Shown one piece after another: positions 32,200 through 39,827 of a stretch of DNA of 43,217 nucleotides. The position numbers and the translations under genes were made by a program. The notes below the pieces were generated by a model that was not told the origin of the DNA, searched no databases, and saw only the letters and a list, made by a program, of their open reading frames with translations. This DNA is from Actinomycetes bacterium (lineage in GTDB: Bacteria; Actinomycetota; Acidimicrobiia; Acidimicrobiales; RAAP-2): the NCBI GenBank assembly GCA_021810205.1, contig JAJZJC010000020.1, forward strand, positions 1 through 43,217. The letters are read 5' to 3'. Each line of letters opens with the position of its first letter. Position 1 is the first letter of the stretch.

Positions 32200-32521
32200 C
32201 CGGACGCGAGATCTCCATACCGGCGGTGCGGTCCATGCCAGTGGCGGAGACCGGGCCCGCCGAGCGCGACGTGACGCTGGGGCTGCGTCACTCGTGTGCT
32301 GGCTGGCGGTCGGTGCGCGGCGGGGAGCACTGGAGTACGCCTCAGCGATGGAGCTCTCGATGCGTCAGCGCAAGGCGGCCACCCTCCAGCACAGCTCTTG
32401 CCGGTCATCCCTGCGCACATCGGGAAGGTCCGGCTGGCATGCAGCTACGACGCCGGCCCGGTGCCCCGATGGCCTCCGAAAGAGCACAGCCTGCGGGCAC
32501 ACGTCGTTCTAACCTCTCGGT
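32200..32521. other. 322-bp region without recognisable gene
   Basis: Several frames are open on both strands, but none resembles a known family and none has a ribosome site worth reporting. It follows the truncated HTH gene and may contain the eroded remainder of that locus. Confidence 0.4.
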
Positions 32522-33325
32522 GTGATCGGTGACGCCGACGTCATCGCCCGCGCGGGTGCCCGCGCGTGGGAGCGCTTGGTCGGCGCAGTGCCCGGCGCCT
32601 GGGCTACCCATCGCGGTGGCGCCATCGGGCTCGTCACCGGCGTCGCGCTGCAGGGAATGAACGGCGTGTGGGGCGTTGAGCATGCCCCCGACGCCGCGGC
32701 GCTCGAGGACCTGCTCGGCGCCGTCGCGGCCACCGGCCTCCCCTACTGCATGCAGCTGCGCCCTGGATGGCCGGCGCGCATGAAAGAGGTCGCCCGCGCC
32801 CACTGCATGCGCCGCGTGGCAGGCGAGCCCGTCATGGTCCTCGAGCACGCACGGGAGCTCGAGCGCGCATTGACGGTGCCAGCCCTCGCCGTCCGCCAGC
32901 TCGCCCCGAGCGAAGGCGCGACGCACGCCGCGCTCGTCGCGGCAGGGTTCGGCGATCCCGACGTGGCGCCCTACCGACGGCTCGTGTGCGAGACCGTGCT
33001 CTCCACCGACGGGGTGCGCTGTTACATCGGAGAGGTCGACAGCCGGCCGGTGACGACGTGCTGCGGCGTCACGGTCGACGAGTGCGTCGCGATCTTCAGC
33101 GTCGCAACGGCACCTGACGCGCGTCGCCGCGGCTATGGCGCGGCGGTCACTGCGCGCGCGATCGCCGACGGCTTCGCGGCAGGCGCACGCTGGGCGTGGC
33201 TCTCATCGAGCGAGCTCGGGTTCGGTGTCTACCGCCACCTCGGCTTCCGCGTGGTCGAGCGCCCGGACTTCTGGGAGTCGGCCGCACCGACGACACGCTC
33301 CGGTACTGCTGCGACGGAGGCGTAG
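32522..33325 (+). CDS. GNAT-family N-acetyltransferase
   Basis: A 267-aa protein with a variable N-terminal half and a C-terminal GNAT domain. The acetyl-CoA loop is VATAPDARRRGYGAAVTARA (motif A, R/Q-x-x-G-x-G/A), followed by GARWAWLSSSELGFGVYRHLGFRVVE (motif B). The substrate is unknown. GTG 32522 is the start, with no clear ribosome site. It is on the plus strand inside the otherwise minus-strand secretion cluster, between the VirB4-like and SCO6880-like genes, so it belongs to an insertion or cargo segment. Confidence 0.85.
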   Translation: MIGDADVIARAGARAWERLVGAVPGAWATHRGGAIGLVTGVALQGMNGVWGVEHAPDAAALEDLLGAVAATGLPYCMQLRPGWPARMKEVARAHCMRRVAGEPVMVLEHARELERALTVPALAVRQLAPSEGATHAALVAAGFGDPDVAPYRRLVCETVLSTDGVRCYIGEVDSRPVTTCCGVTVDECVAIFSVATAPDARRRGYGAAVTARAIADGFAAGARWAWLSSSELGFGVYRHLGFRVVERPDFWESAAPTTRSGTAATEA

Positions 33326-33443
33326 GCGCCTGACCACGGCGCGCAATGGCACTGCACTGCACGATGGGCACGTGTCCGTCCGCACCAGACGAGCCCTGTC
33401 ATGCGGGACCGAGCCACACGAGCCCGCGCCACGCGAGCCGGTG

Positions 33444-34952
33444 TCACGCGAGCCCGCGGGCCAGCGGCAGCGTGCAAGTGAACGCCCGCACCTGGTCGCC
33501 GTAGAGGCGTCGCAGCTCGAGGCGGCACTGCGAGGCGGCTTGCTCCGTCGCGTCGCACAAGGAGTCCAGCTCGCTCCGCGTCGACGCCGTGACCGTCACA
33601 TAGCCCGAGAAACGAAAGGACGCGTGGCCGTCGGCCAGCTCTTGCTCACGTCGACCGGCGAGCTCAGCTTCGCGCGTACGGCGCGCGGTGGCGAGGAACC
33701 CGCCCCGGCGACGCAACTCCGCGTCGGCGATGTCGGCGGTGCGAGCGCGCTCGGCCTGGCGCACGGCCCGCGCCGGGCTGAGCGGTTCCATGACCACTGC
33801 GACGCTGCGGCGTGCGGAACCCAACAGCAACGGCGCGAGGAATTCGGGGCCAACGTCGACGCGCGGCCACTCGGCGACCCAGTAGGTGGCGTGCCACGCG
33901 CCGTCGGTCCGGAGCGCAGCCCACTCCTCTTCGACGACGAGCGGCCATGGCCACCCGACCCCGCACGGCGGGCAACGGTCGCCACTCGCCTCCAGCCCAC
34001 GGCGCAACGCGGCAGCGAGCGCTCGATCGTCGAGCACCCGCTCGACCGCGACATCCGCAGCGCCCAGCTGCTGACGAAGCCTGTCGATCTCGCGCGCCAC
34101 CAGCGCGCATGCGCCACGGTCGCCGCCTCCGAGCGCGCGCACCGTGCGCGCCGTCGTACCCGTCACGCGCACCTGGAGTGCAAGAAGCACCTCGTGCCGG
34201 CACGTCTCGGCCCCTGCGCTGCGCAAGAACGCCCGGTACGAGCGGGCGGCGGGCGCCCTGTCATCGAGCGCACCGTGCGCGTCGAGATGTCCGTCGACCG
34301 CCGCCCCGTCGTCGGGAAAGGTCGTGGCGACCCACTGGAGCCGGTGGACCGCGCTGCGCTCACGCGCGAACGAGCCGAGCACGCCGGCCCACGCTGAAAC
34401 GCGGCGCTCCTTGTCGTCCGCGCCAAGCAACGCGAAGCTGTGCCCGAGAACCGACATGACCGCCGTGTAGGTCTGTGATCGTGCGTCGTGGCAGACACCC
34501 ACGCGCGCCTCGCCCGCCTCCACGTCTACACCCAAGAGATGGAGGCCGGCGAACGCGCGGTGTCGCACTGGATGCGCCCTCGTCGTCGCTGGCGCCGTGC
34601 CAGTCTCGCCCGCCAGGCACGGCGCACCGTCGGGACCCACACAGTGCCCCGATCCTTCGACGCCTGCACGGTGTCGACGTCCGTTCGTGATCCCGATCGC
34701 CCCCCACCGCACCACCGTCGGCACCCACTGCTCCCCGCTCCGTCCAGCCACGGGCCACCACGCGAAGGCGATCGATCCCGCCACGCACGTCAGCGCGAGG
34801 ACGACCGAGAAGGTCGAGGGGCGGCGGTGCAGAAGGAGCACCGCCACGACAAGCCCGCCTGCGACCGAGGCGATCTGGCCGCCCCGCCACCCAGCGATCA
34901 AGCCTCGCCGTTCGAGGGGGCCGAAGCGGTACCGCGTGCGGTTGTCGGGCAC
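33444..34952 (-). CDS. SCO6880-family type IV secretion protein (PrgI-like N terminus)
   Basis: A 502-aa protein. The start is GTG 34952 behind GGAGGAGGT, one base after the upstream stop; the frame runs further upstream but only through shadow sequence. It begins PDNRTRYRFGPLERRGLIAGW, typical of SCO6880 proteins. Two membrane helices follow (ASVAGGLVVAVLLLH and VVLALTCVAGSIAFAWW), as in PrgI-like subunits. The rest is a soluble domain resembling the N-terminal, non-ATPase part of VirB4 (LLGVDVEAGEARVGV, GVLGSFARERSAVHRLQWV, YVTVTASTRSELDSLC). It presumably pairs with the separate VirB4-like ATPase to rebuild a full VirB4. It is the third gene of the operon. Confidence 0.85.
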   Translation of the reverse strand: MPDNRTRYRFGPLERRGLIAGWRGGQIASVAGGLVVAVLLLHRRPSTFSVVLALTCVAGSIAFAWWPVAGRSGEQWVPTVVRWGAIGITNGRRHRAGVEGSGHCVGPDGAPCLAGETGTAPATTRAHPVRHRAFAGLHLLGVDVEAGEARVGVCHDARSQTYTAVMSVLGHSFALLGADDKERRVSAWAGVLGSFARERSAVHRLQWVATTFPDDGAAVDGHLDAHGALDDRAPAARSYRAFLRSAGAETCRHEVLLALQVRVTGTTARTVRALGGGDRGACALVAREIDRLRQQLGAADVAVERVLDDRALAAALRRGLEASGDRCPPCGVGWPWPLVVEEEWAALRTDGAWHATYWVAEWPRVDVGPEFLAPLLLGSARRSVAVVMEPLSPARAVRQAERARTADIADAELRRRGGFLATARRTREAELAGRREQELADGHASFRFSGYVTVTASTRSELDSLCDATEQAASQCRLELRRLYGDQVRAFTCTLPLARGLA

Positions 34953-34953
34953 C

Positions 34954-36525
34954 TCAGCGACCTCCTCCGTCTCCGTCTCCGTCCCCGGCCCCGGAGCCGG
35001 TCGGCTCGTCGGGCCACCACAAGATCGACCGGCCGCCGGGGTCGCTGGTTCCTTCGTCCCCACCCGTGGCGGCGCCGCCCGTACCCCCCGCCGCACCGCC
35101 GCCGCTCACGTCGTGGTCGGTCCAGCCGGGCTCGCGCAGATAGTCGGCCATCGTCCAGCTGTCCTTCGGCCCGGGGACGAAACGGTTCCTCGGCTCTGTG
35201 CCGCCCCAGATGGGGCGCTGGACGCCTGGGATGATGTCGCCCACCCCTGTCGGGACCACTCTCCTGTGCGCGAGCGATTCCAAGAGCTGGCGCGTCGCTT
35301 CGGGATCCCCCTTGGCGACCGGGATCGGACCTGGAGGGATGCGCCGTGTCGGCACCCACTCGGGCCGCATCGGCCCAAGCGGCAGGAGCCCCGCTGTCGC
35401 GTCACCACCGCCCGTGCCGCCACCACCGCCCGTGCCGCCACCATCGCCCGTGCCGCCACCATCGCCCGTGCCGCCACCGAGGCCACCATGGGCCGCGCCA
35501 CCTGCAGCCGGGCCGTCTTCCCCAGGGCGACCGGGGTCGATGCTCGTACCGGTGCCGGGAACGCCCGGTGTGATCCCGGGGGCCATCTCTTTTGCATGGC
35601 GCAATGCGAACGACGCCGCGCTCTGCGGTCCCGAGGTCGCGAGGTGGGTGAGGCGGTGCCGCGCGCTCTCGAGCTGCAGCGCCGCGCCCACCTCCATCAT
35701 CGGGAGGAGCCGGAAGAGCATGAAAGGAGCGAATGCGGAGAGGAGCAGCATCGCGCCGGCCGCGAGCACCGTCGAGAGCCCGGGTGCGTCAGCGGCAGCG
35801 TTCAGGGCGAGCGAGAGAACGGCGACCACCACGAACTTCGAGAGCACGATGGCCGCCAGGGCCTCCACCAGGCGTCGGCTCCAGTGAGAAACCGCCGGCC
35901 ACACGAGGCTCGCCAGCGCGAGAGGGAGGAAGAGGACCGCCACGTAGACCGCTGCCGAGCGCACGATGAGCTCGAGCCACAAGGCGAGCGCGCCCGCCAT
36001 GACCACCAACGCGCTCAGCGCGACGACAAAGGTCGGCGTCGTCCCCATGCCCTGCGCCACGTACCACTTGGCCGCATGGCGCAGAAGCGTGGTGATGTTC
36101 GCACCGGCCCCGGTGGCAACGGCGCGGCTGAGGTCGTCCACCACGGTCAGCGACAGCGCCACGAGCTTGACGGCGACCGCGGTGAGCAAGCCTGCCAGCG
36201 GCAGCTGGACGAACGCGGCGCGCGCGAGCACCGCGGGGCTCTGGCGGTAGACGGCCTGGATCGACGCGAGCAGCAGCATCGGCAAGGCGACGATTCCTGC
36301 CAGCGCGGCCATCACCTCGTAATGGCCGACAAACCATGTTGCGCCGAGCTTGATGGTCGTCGTCGACGCGATCACAGTCCCGATCTCGCGCAGCACCCAG
36401 CTCGCGCTCTGGACGATCCATGTGACGATCGCGTGCAGGACGTCCTTGGCGATCCCCGATGCTGCCCCGCCGACGAGGTCGCAGACCGGTCCGAGGAATC
36501 CGGGGCACCCTCCGCCGGCGCTCAT
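34954..36525 (-). CDS. TrbL/VirB6-like polytopic membrane protein
   Basis: A 523-aa protein. ATG 36525 overlaps the TAA stop of the DUF6112 gene by one base (TAATG). The N-terminal half has about six membrane segments (for example VMAALAGIVALPMLLLASIQ, TPTFVVALSALVVMAGALALW, VYVAVLFLPLALASLVW, LAAGAMLLLSAFAPFMLF). The C-terminal half is hydrophilic with a Gly/Thr/Asp repeat (GGGTGDGGGTGD) and a basic, proline-containing tail. The layout matches the inner-membrane channel component of actinobacterial type IV systems that sits between DUF6112 and SCO6880. The open frame upstream of 36525 is a shadow. Confidence 0.83.
   Translation of the reverse strand: MSAGGGCPGFLGPVCDLVGGAASGIAKDVLHAIVTWIVQSASWVLREIGTVIASTTTIKLGATWFVGHYEVMAALAGIVALPMLLLASIQAVYRQSPAVLARAAFVQLPLAGLLTAVAVKLVALSLTVVDDLSRAVATGAGANITTLLRHAAKWYVAQGMGTTPTFVVALSALVVMAGALALWLELIVRSAAVYVAVLFLPLALASLVWPAVSHWSRRLVEALAAIVLSKFVVVAVLSLALNAAADAPGLSTVLAAGAMLLLSAFAPFMLFRLLPMMEVGAALQLESARHRLTHLATSGPQSAASFALRHAKEMAPGITPGVPGTGTSIDPGRPGEDGPAAGGAAHGGLGGGTGDGGGTGDGGGTGGGGGTGGGDATAGLLPLGPMRPEWVPTRRIPPGPIPVAKGDPEATRQLLESLAHRRVVPTGVGDIIPGVQRPIWGGTEPRNRFVPGPKDSWTMADYLREPGWTDHDVSGGGAAGGTGGAATGGDEGTSDPGGRSILWWPDEPTGSGAGDGDGDGGGR
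35402..35479. repeat. Imperfect 18-bp tandem repeats encoding Gly/Thr/Asp
   Basis: The unit GTGCCGCCACCATCGCCC and variants recur four times and encode GGGTGD blocks in the hydrophilic tail of the TrbL/VirB6-like protein. The period is a multiple of three. Confidence 0.8.
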
Positions 36526-36956
36526 TAGCCGATCGGGGTGGTGACATGAAGACCGGTGTGGAAGAAGAAGTCGATGATGGCGGGTGCCGCGCCCACGATC
36601 AGTGCGGCGAGCCCCGACACCAACACCGCGCGCCGGCCGACGAAGGACTGCTGGTAATTCTGGGAGTGAGAGCCGAGCGCCCATAACGCCGCACCGATCA
36701 CCAAGCCCGCGAGCGCCAGGATCAGCGCCCATCCGCCGAGGCCGTCCACCAGTGTCTGGAGGACGGCGCCGCCCGGCAGCTTCGATGCTGTGGGCGAGAA
36801 GCTCGCCGCCGGTGTCGCCACCGCGAGCACCGACGTTGCCAGGTGAACGGTGCGCACCGCGTCGATCGCGACCCGCACCAGGTGCTGCGCTGCGCCGTCT
36901 ACCGCGACCACCGCACGCTCGGCGACCTCCCCCCATGGACCCATGGCTGCACGCAT
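36525..36956 (-). CDS. DUF6112-type small membrane protein (pilin/VirB2-like)
   Basis: A 143-aa protein with a hydrophobic pattern like VirB2/TrbC: an amphipathic N terminus, VHLATSVLAVATPAASF, then two clear helices (GWALILALAGLVIGAALWAL and AVLVSGLAALIVGAAPAIIDFFF). It holds the first position of the module, as DUF6112 genes do in actinobacterial type IV clusters. ATG 36956 follows GAAAGGAG. A consensus promoter with an overlapping inverted repeat lies upstream. Confidence 0.78.
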   Translation of the reverse strand: MRAAMGPWGEVAERAVVAVDGAAQHLVRVAIDAVRTVHLATSVLAVATPAASFSPTASKLPGGAVLQTLVDGLGGWALILALAGLVIGAALWALGSHSQNYQQSFVGRRAVLVSGLAALIVGAAPAIIDFFFHTGLHVTTPIG

Positions 36957-37005
36957 GACGCTCCTTTCGCTCGGCCCAGTCCCCGGCTGGCGCCGCGGTC
37001 AACGC

Positions 37006-37034
37006 ATAATACATGACGTTTTATGTCATTTCAA
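37006..37034 (-). promoter_or_regulatory. Promoter of the type IV secretion operon with operator in its spacer
   Basis: On the minus strand TTGAAA (37034-37029) and TATTAT (37011-37006) are separated by 17 bp, a near-consensus sigma-70 promoter. The spacer holds the inverted repeat TGACATAAAACGTCA (37028-37014), arms ATGAC/GTCAT when extended by one base. A repressor bound there would block the promoter. This AT-rich patch stands out from the surrounding GC-rich DNA. Confidence 0.7.
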
Positions 37035-37102
37035 TACCTTTCCATGGTTCTTCTGCTCCGCTCTCACCGGCACCATGCCTGCCTGAAGAGGTCCTGCCTG
37101 CC

Positions 37103-38944
37103 ATGCTGAGAGGTGTGGTGCCCCTCCGCCTCGCCCCACCCGCCACGCGGTTCGGACTGGCGAAGTGGCTGTTCGCGGCCACCAAGGGCTTCTCACCGCC
37201 CGAGGTGTACGCCGTCGGTGCCGCCGCGCTGCTCGTCGCGATCGTCGTCGCCGCACTCCTCGGCCGTCGCTCGGGGCACCGGGCGCTCGCGCAGCGGCTC
37301 ACTGCCCTCGGCAACCGCCTGGGGATCGGGGCGCCTGCGGAGGAGACCAACATCGAGACCGCGCTCAGCTACCTCGAGCAGGTCACGGGTGCAGCGACCG
37401 AGGCGGTGGCCGACACGAGCGCCGACGCGATCCGGCTGCGGCGCTCCCTCGACACCCTCTCCCAAGGGGTCGTGCTGTGCGACGAGAACGGCGCAGTCGT
37501 CTATCGCAATGCGCGCGCCAGCGCCCTCATGACGAGCAGGCACGGTGACGCGCTAGCGGCGCAAGCCGTGACCGATCTCCTCGAGGACGCCTGGGACACC
37601 GGCTCTGCAGAGCGCACCCTCGATCTCTACGGCCCCCCCAGGCGCACGCTGTCGGTGCGCGCCCGCCTCATCGACGACGGTCGCCGACCACTCGGGGTCA
37701 TCGCGATGATCGAGGACGTCTCCGAACGGCGCCGGCTCGAGGAGATCCGCCGAGACTTCGTGGCGAACGTGAGCCACGAGCTGAAGACGCCAATGGGAGC
37801 CATCGGGCTCCTCGCCGAGACCCTCGTCGCCGAGCCCGACTTCGACGTCGCCCGGCGCCTCGCGTCGCGTATCCACACCGAAGCGTTCAGGGTCAGCCGC
37901 ATCATCGACGACCTCTTGGACCTCACCCGCATCGAGTCAGAGGAGGCGCCGCCGCGCGAGCCGGTGCTCGTCAACCTCGTCATGGCAGAGGCCGTCGAGC
38001 GGGTGCGGGCGTCGGCCGAGCAGCGTGGCATCACCATCACCTTGAGCGAGCCCGAGCCGCCCGTGGCGGTGCTTGGCGACCGCCGTCAGCTCGTCTCAGC
38101 GATGCATGCCCTCATCGAGAACGCCGTCACCTACTCCTACGAGCACAGCACCGTCGCGGTGATCGGGGCAATCGGGGCGGCTGCGCTCGGCGCCGGTGAC
38201 AGCGCGCCACCGGCCGGTTCGCCCGGCACGGGCCTCGGCGCCGTCGCCTCGACGGTCGTCGCTTCGCCAGGGCTCGCTGCCACTTCGCCCGACACGCGCG
38301 AGCCGGGGAACGAGGCCGCGTCACCGCCGGCGGCGGGCACGCCGGGCACCCCACCGCGCAGCGGGGTCGAGCCCGCGACGACCGATCATCTGGGTGTGAC
38401 GGTGCTGCCGGCGGTGGCCAAGGAGCCCAAGGAGGCGGCTGCGCCCGGCGGCACGAACCACGGCACGGCAGACCAGCACGGTGCGACGGAGCACGGTGCG
38501 ACTGACGGTGGTGCGGCGGAACACGGTGCGACTGAAGGTGGTGCGACGGAGCACGGTGCGACAGAAGGCGGTGCGGAGTCCCCGCCGCCTGCGTCGAGCC
38601 CGCCCCTGGCGACCCACGCCGCGGGCGCGCCGGCGGAGGTCACGACCAGCCGCGGCGAGGGGAATGGGGACAGGGCTCTCGATCGTGGGCCGAGGGAGAT
38701 GGTGCGCATCTCAGTGGTCGACCACGGGATCGGCATCCCGGCACGCGACCTCGACCGGATCTTCGAGCGCTTCTACCGCGTCGACCACGGCCGCAGCCGG
38801 GAGACCGGGGGTACGGGGCTCGGGCTCTCGATCGTGCGCCACGTGGCGAGCAACCACCATGGATGGGTCGAGGTGGAGTCGCGCGAGGGCGAGGGCTCGA
38901 CCTTCACGCTGGTGCTGCCGCTGCAACCTGACCGCTCGGACTGA
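37103..38944 (+). CDS. senX3: SenX3-like sensor histidine kinase with large insertion in the ATPase domain
   Basis: A 613-aa membrane kinase for phosphate-type signalling. It has one N-terminal membrane helix (VYAVGAAALLVAIVVAALLG), a PAS-like domain (SQGVVLCDENGAVVYRN) and the phospho-acceptor H-box DFVANVSHELKTPMGAI (His225). The N-box is ALIENAVTYSYEH (Asn340) and the G1/G2 boxes are VVDHGIGIPARDLDRIFERFYR and GGTGLGLSIVRHVAS. Between N and G1 boxes, where relatives have about 20 residues, there are about 185 Ala/Gly/Pro/Thr-rich residues (38159-38692) including HGATEGGATE repeats. All catalytic boxes remain in frame. ATG 37103 was chosen; the frame is open upstream from 37013. The response regulator follows 105 bp later. 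Confidence 0.88.
   Translation: MLRGVVPLRLAPPATRFGLAKWLFAATKGFSPPEVYAVGAAALLVAIVVAALLGRRSGHRALAQRLTALGNRLGIGAPAEETNIETALSYLEQVTGAATEAVADTSADAIRLRRSLDTLSQGVVLCDENGAVVYRNARASALMTSRHGDALAAQAVTDLLEDAWDTGSAERTLDLYGPPRRTLSVRARLIDDGRRPLGVIAMIEDVSERRRLEEIRRDFVANVSHELKTPMGAIGLLAETLVAEPDFDVARRLASRIHTEAFRVSRIIDDLLDLTRIESEEAPPREPVLVNLVMAEAVERVRASAEQRGITITLSEPEPPVAVLGDRRQLVSAMHALIENAVTYSYEHSTVAVIGAIGAAALGAGDSAPPAGSPGTGLGAVASTVVASPGLAATSPDTREPGNEAASPPAAGTPGTPPRSGVEPATTDHLGVTVLPAVAKEPKEAAAPGGTNHGTADQHGATEHGATDGGAAEHGATEGGATEHGATEGGAESPPPASSPPLATHAAGAPAEVTTSRGEGNGDRALDRGPREMVRISVVDHGIGIPARDLDRIFERFYRVDHGRSRETGGTGLGLSIVRHVASNHHGWVEVESREGEGSTFTLVLPLQPDRSD
38477..38575. repeat. Tandem coding repeats HGATEGGA in the kinase insertion
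   Basis: About seven imperfect 12-15-bp units (GGTGCGAC.GAGCAC-like) encode HGATE, HGATD and GGAAE blocks. They lie at the centre of the insertion between the kinase N and G1 boxes. Confidence 0.8.
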
Positions 38945-39049
38945 GCACCCGCTCCGAGCACCACGGATGAGCGCCTCACCCGCTTCCTCCTCGCGACGAT
39001 CGTCTCGACACGATCTGCTCGCTCGCCAGTACCCTTGCTCCGGCCGACC

Positions 39050-39799
39050 ATGACCTCCACAGACGCCCGCCCAGTCAACGTGCTCCTCGCCGAAGACGAG
39101 GAGTCTTTCGTCGACGCCCTCGTCGTCGGGCTCGGCCGCGAAGGCTTCCACGTCACGGTGGCACGCGACGGGATCGAGGCGCTGCGCCTCTTCGAGGAGT
39201 CCGAACCCGATCTCGTCCTCTTGGACCTGATGCTGCCCAAGATGTCAGGCATCGATGTCTGCCGCGCCATCCGCACCCACTCGAACGTCCCGATCATCAT
39301 GGTGACGGCGAAGTCGGCCGAGATCGACACGGTGGTCGGGCTCGAAGTCGGCGCCGACGACTACGTCGCGAAGCCCTACCGTCTCCGCGAGCTCGTCGCG
39401 CGGATCCGGGCGGTCCTGCGCCGCGGGACGACGGGCGCACCCAGCGAGCTCGCCGAGGAGCGGCGGGGCTCCGAGCCCGAAGAGGGGACGCGCGAAGCGG
39501 GCGAGGTGCGCGTCGACCTCGACAGGCGCCGCGTCTTCGTGCGCGGCGAGGAGGTGCACTTACGCCGCAAGGAGTTCGAGCTGCTCGCTCTCCTCGTCGA
39601 GAACGCTGGGCGCGTCCTCACCCGCGACATCCTCATCGACCGCATCTGGGGCGCCGACTACATCGGCGACACCAAGACCCTCGACGTCCATGTGAAGCGG
39701 CTGCGGTCGCGCATCGAAGAGGATCCGTCACACCCGCTCCTCATCACGACGGTGCGCGGCGTGGGCTACCGCTTCGACGCGGCGCCAGTCAGGCGCTGA
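39050..39799 (+). CDS. regX3: RegX3-like OmpR-family response regulator
   Basis: A 249-aa regulator with receiver domain (acidic pocket AEDEE, phospho-Asp59 in LVLLDLMLP, Thr in IIMVTAK, Lys108 in YVAKPY) and a C-terminal OmpR winged helix (LRRKEFELLALLVENAGRVLTRD, GDTKTLDVHVKRLRSRIEEDP, TVRGVGYRF). A linker of about 25 acidic residues joins the domains. With the upstream kinase it forms a phosphate-responsive pair. ATG 39050 is preferred over a TTG five codons earlier. The stop codon lies in one arm of a hairpin shared with convergent serS. Confidence 0.92.
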   Translation: MTSTDARPVNVLLAEDEESFVDALVVGLGREGFHVTVARDGIEALRLFEESEPDLVLLDLMLPKMSGIDVCRAIRTHSNVPIIMVTAKSAEIDTVVGLEVGADDYVAKPYRLRELVARIRAVLRRGTTGAPSELAEERRGSEPEEGTREAGEVRVDLDRRRVFVRGEEVHLRRKEFELLALLVENAGRVLTRDILIDRIWGADYIGDTKTLDVHVKRLRSRIEEDPSHPLLITTVRGVGYRFDAAPVRR

Positions 39800-39827
39800 G
39801 CTGCCGGCAACCGTGCGGGCTCAGCGC
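39793..39827. terminator. Hairpin containing the stop codons of both regX3 and serS
   Basis: GCGCTGAG (39793-39800) pairs perfectly with CTCAGCGC (39820-39827). The TGA of the response regulator is in the left arm and the TGA of serS, on the other strand, in the right arm. The genes converge with only 21 bp between stops, so this is likely a two-way terminator. Confidence 0.6.
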
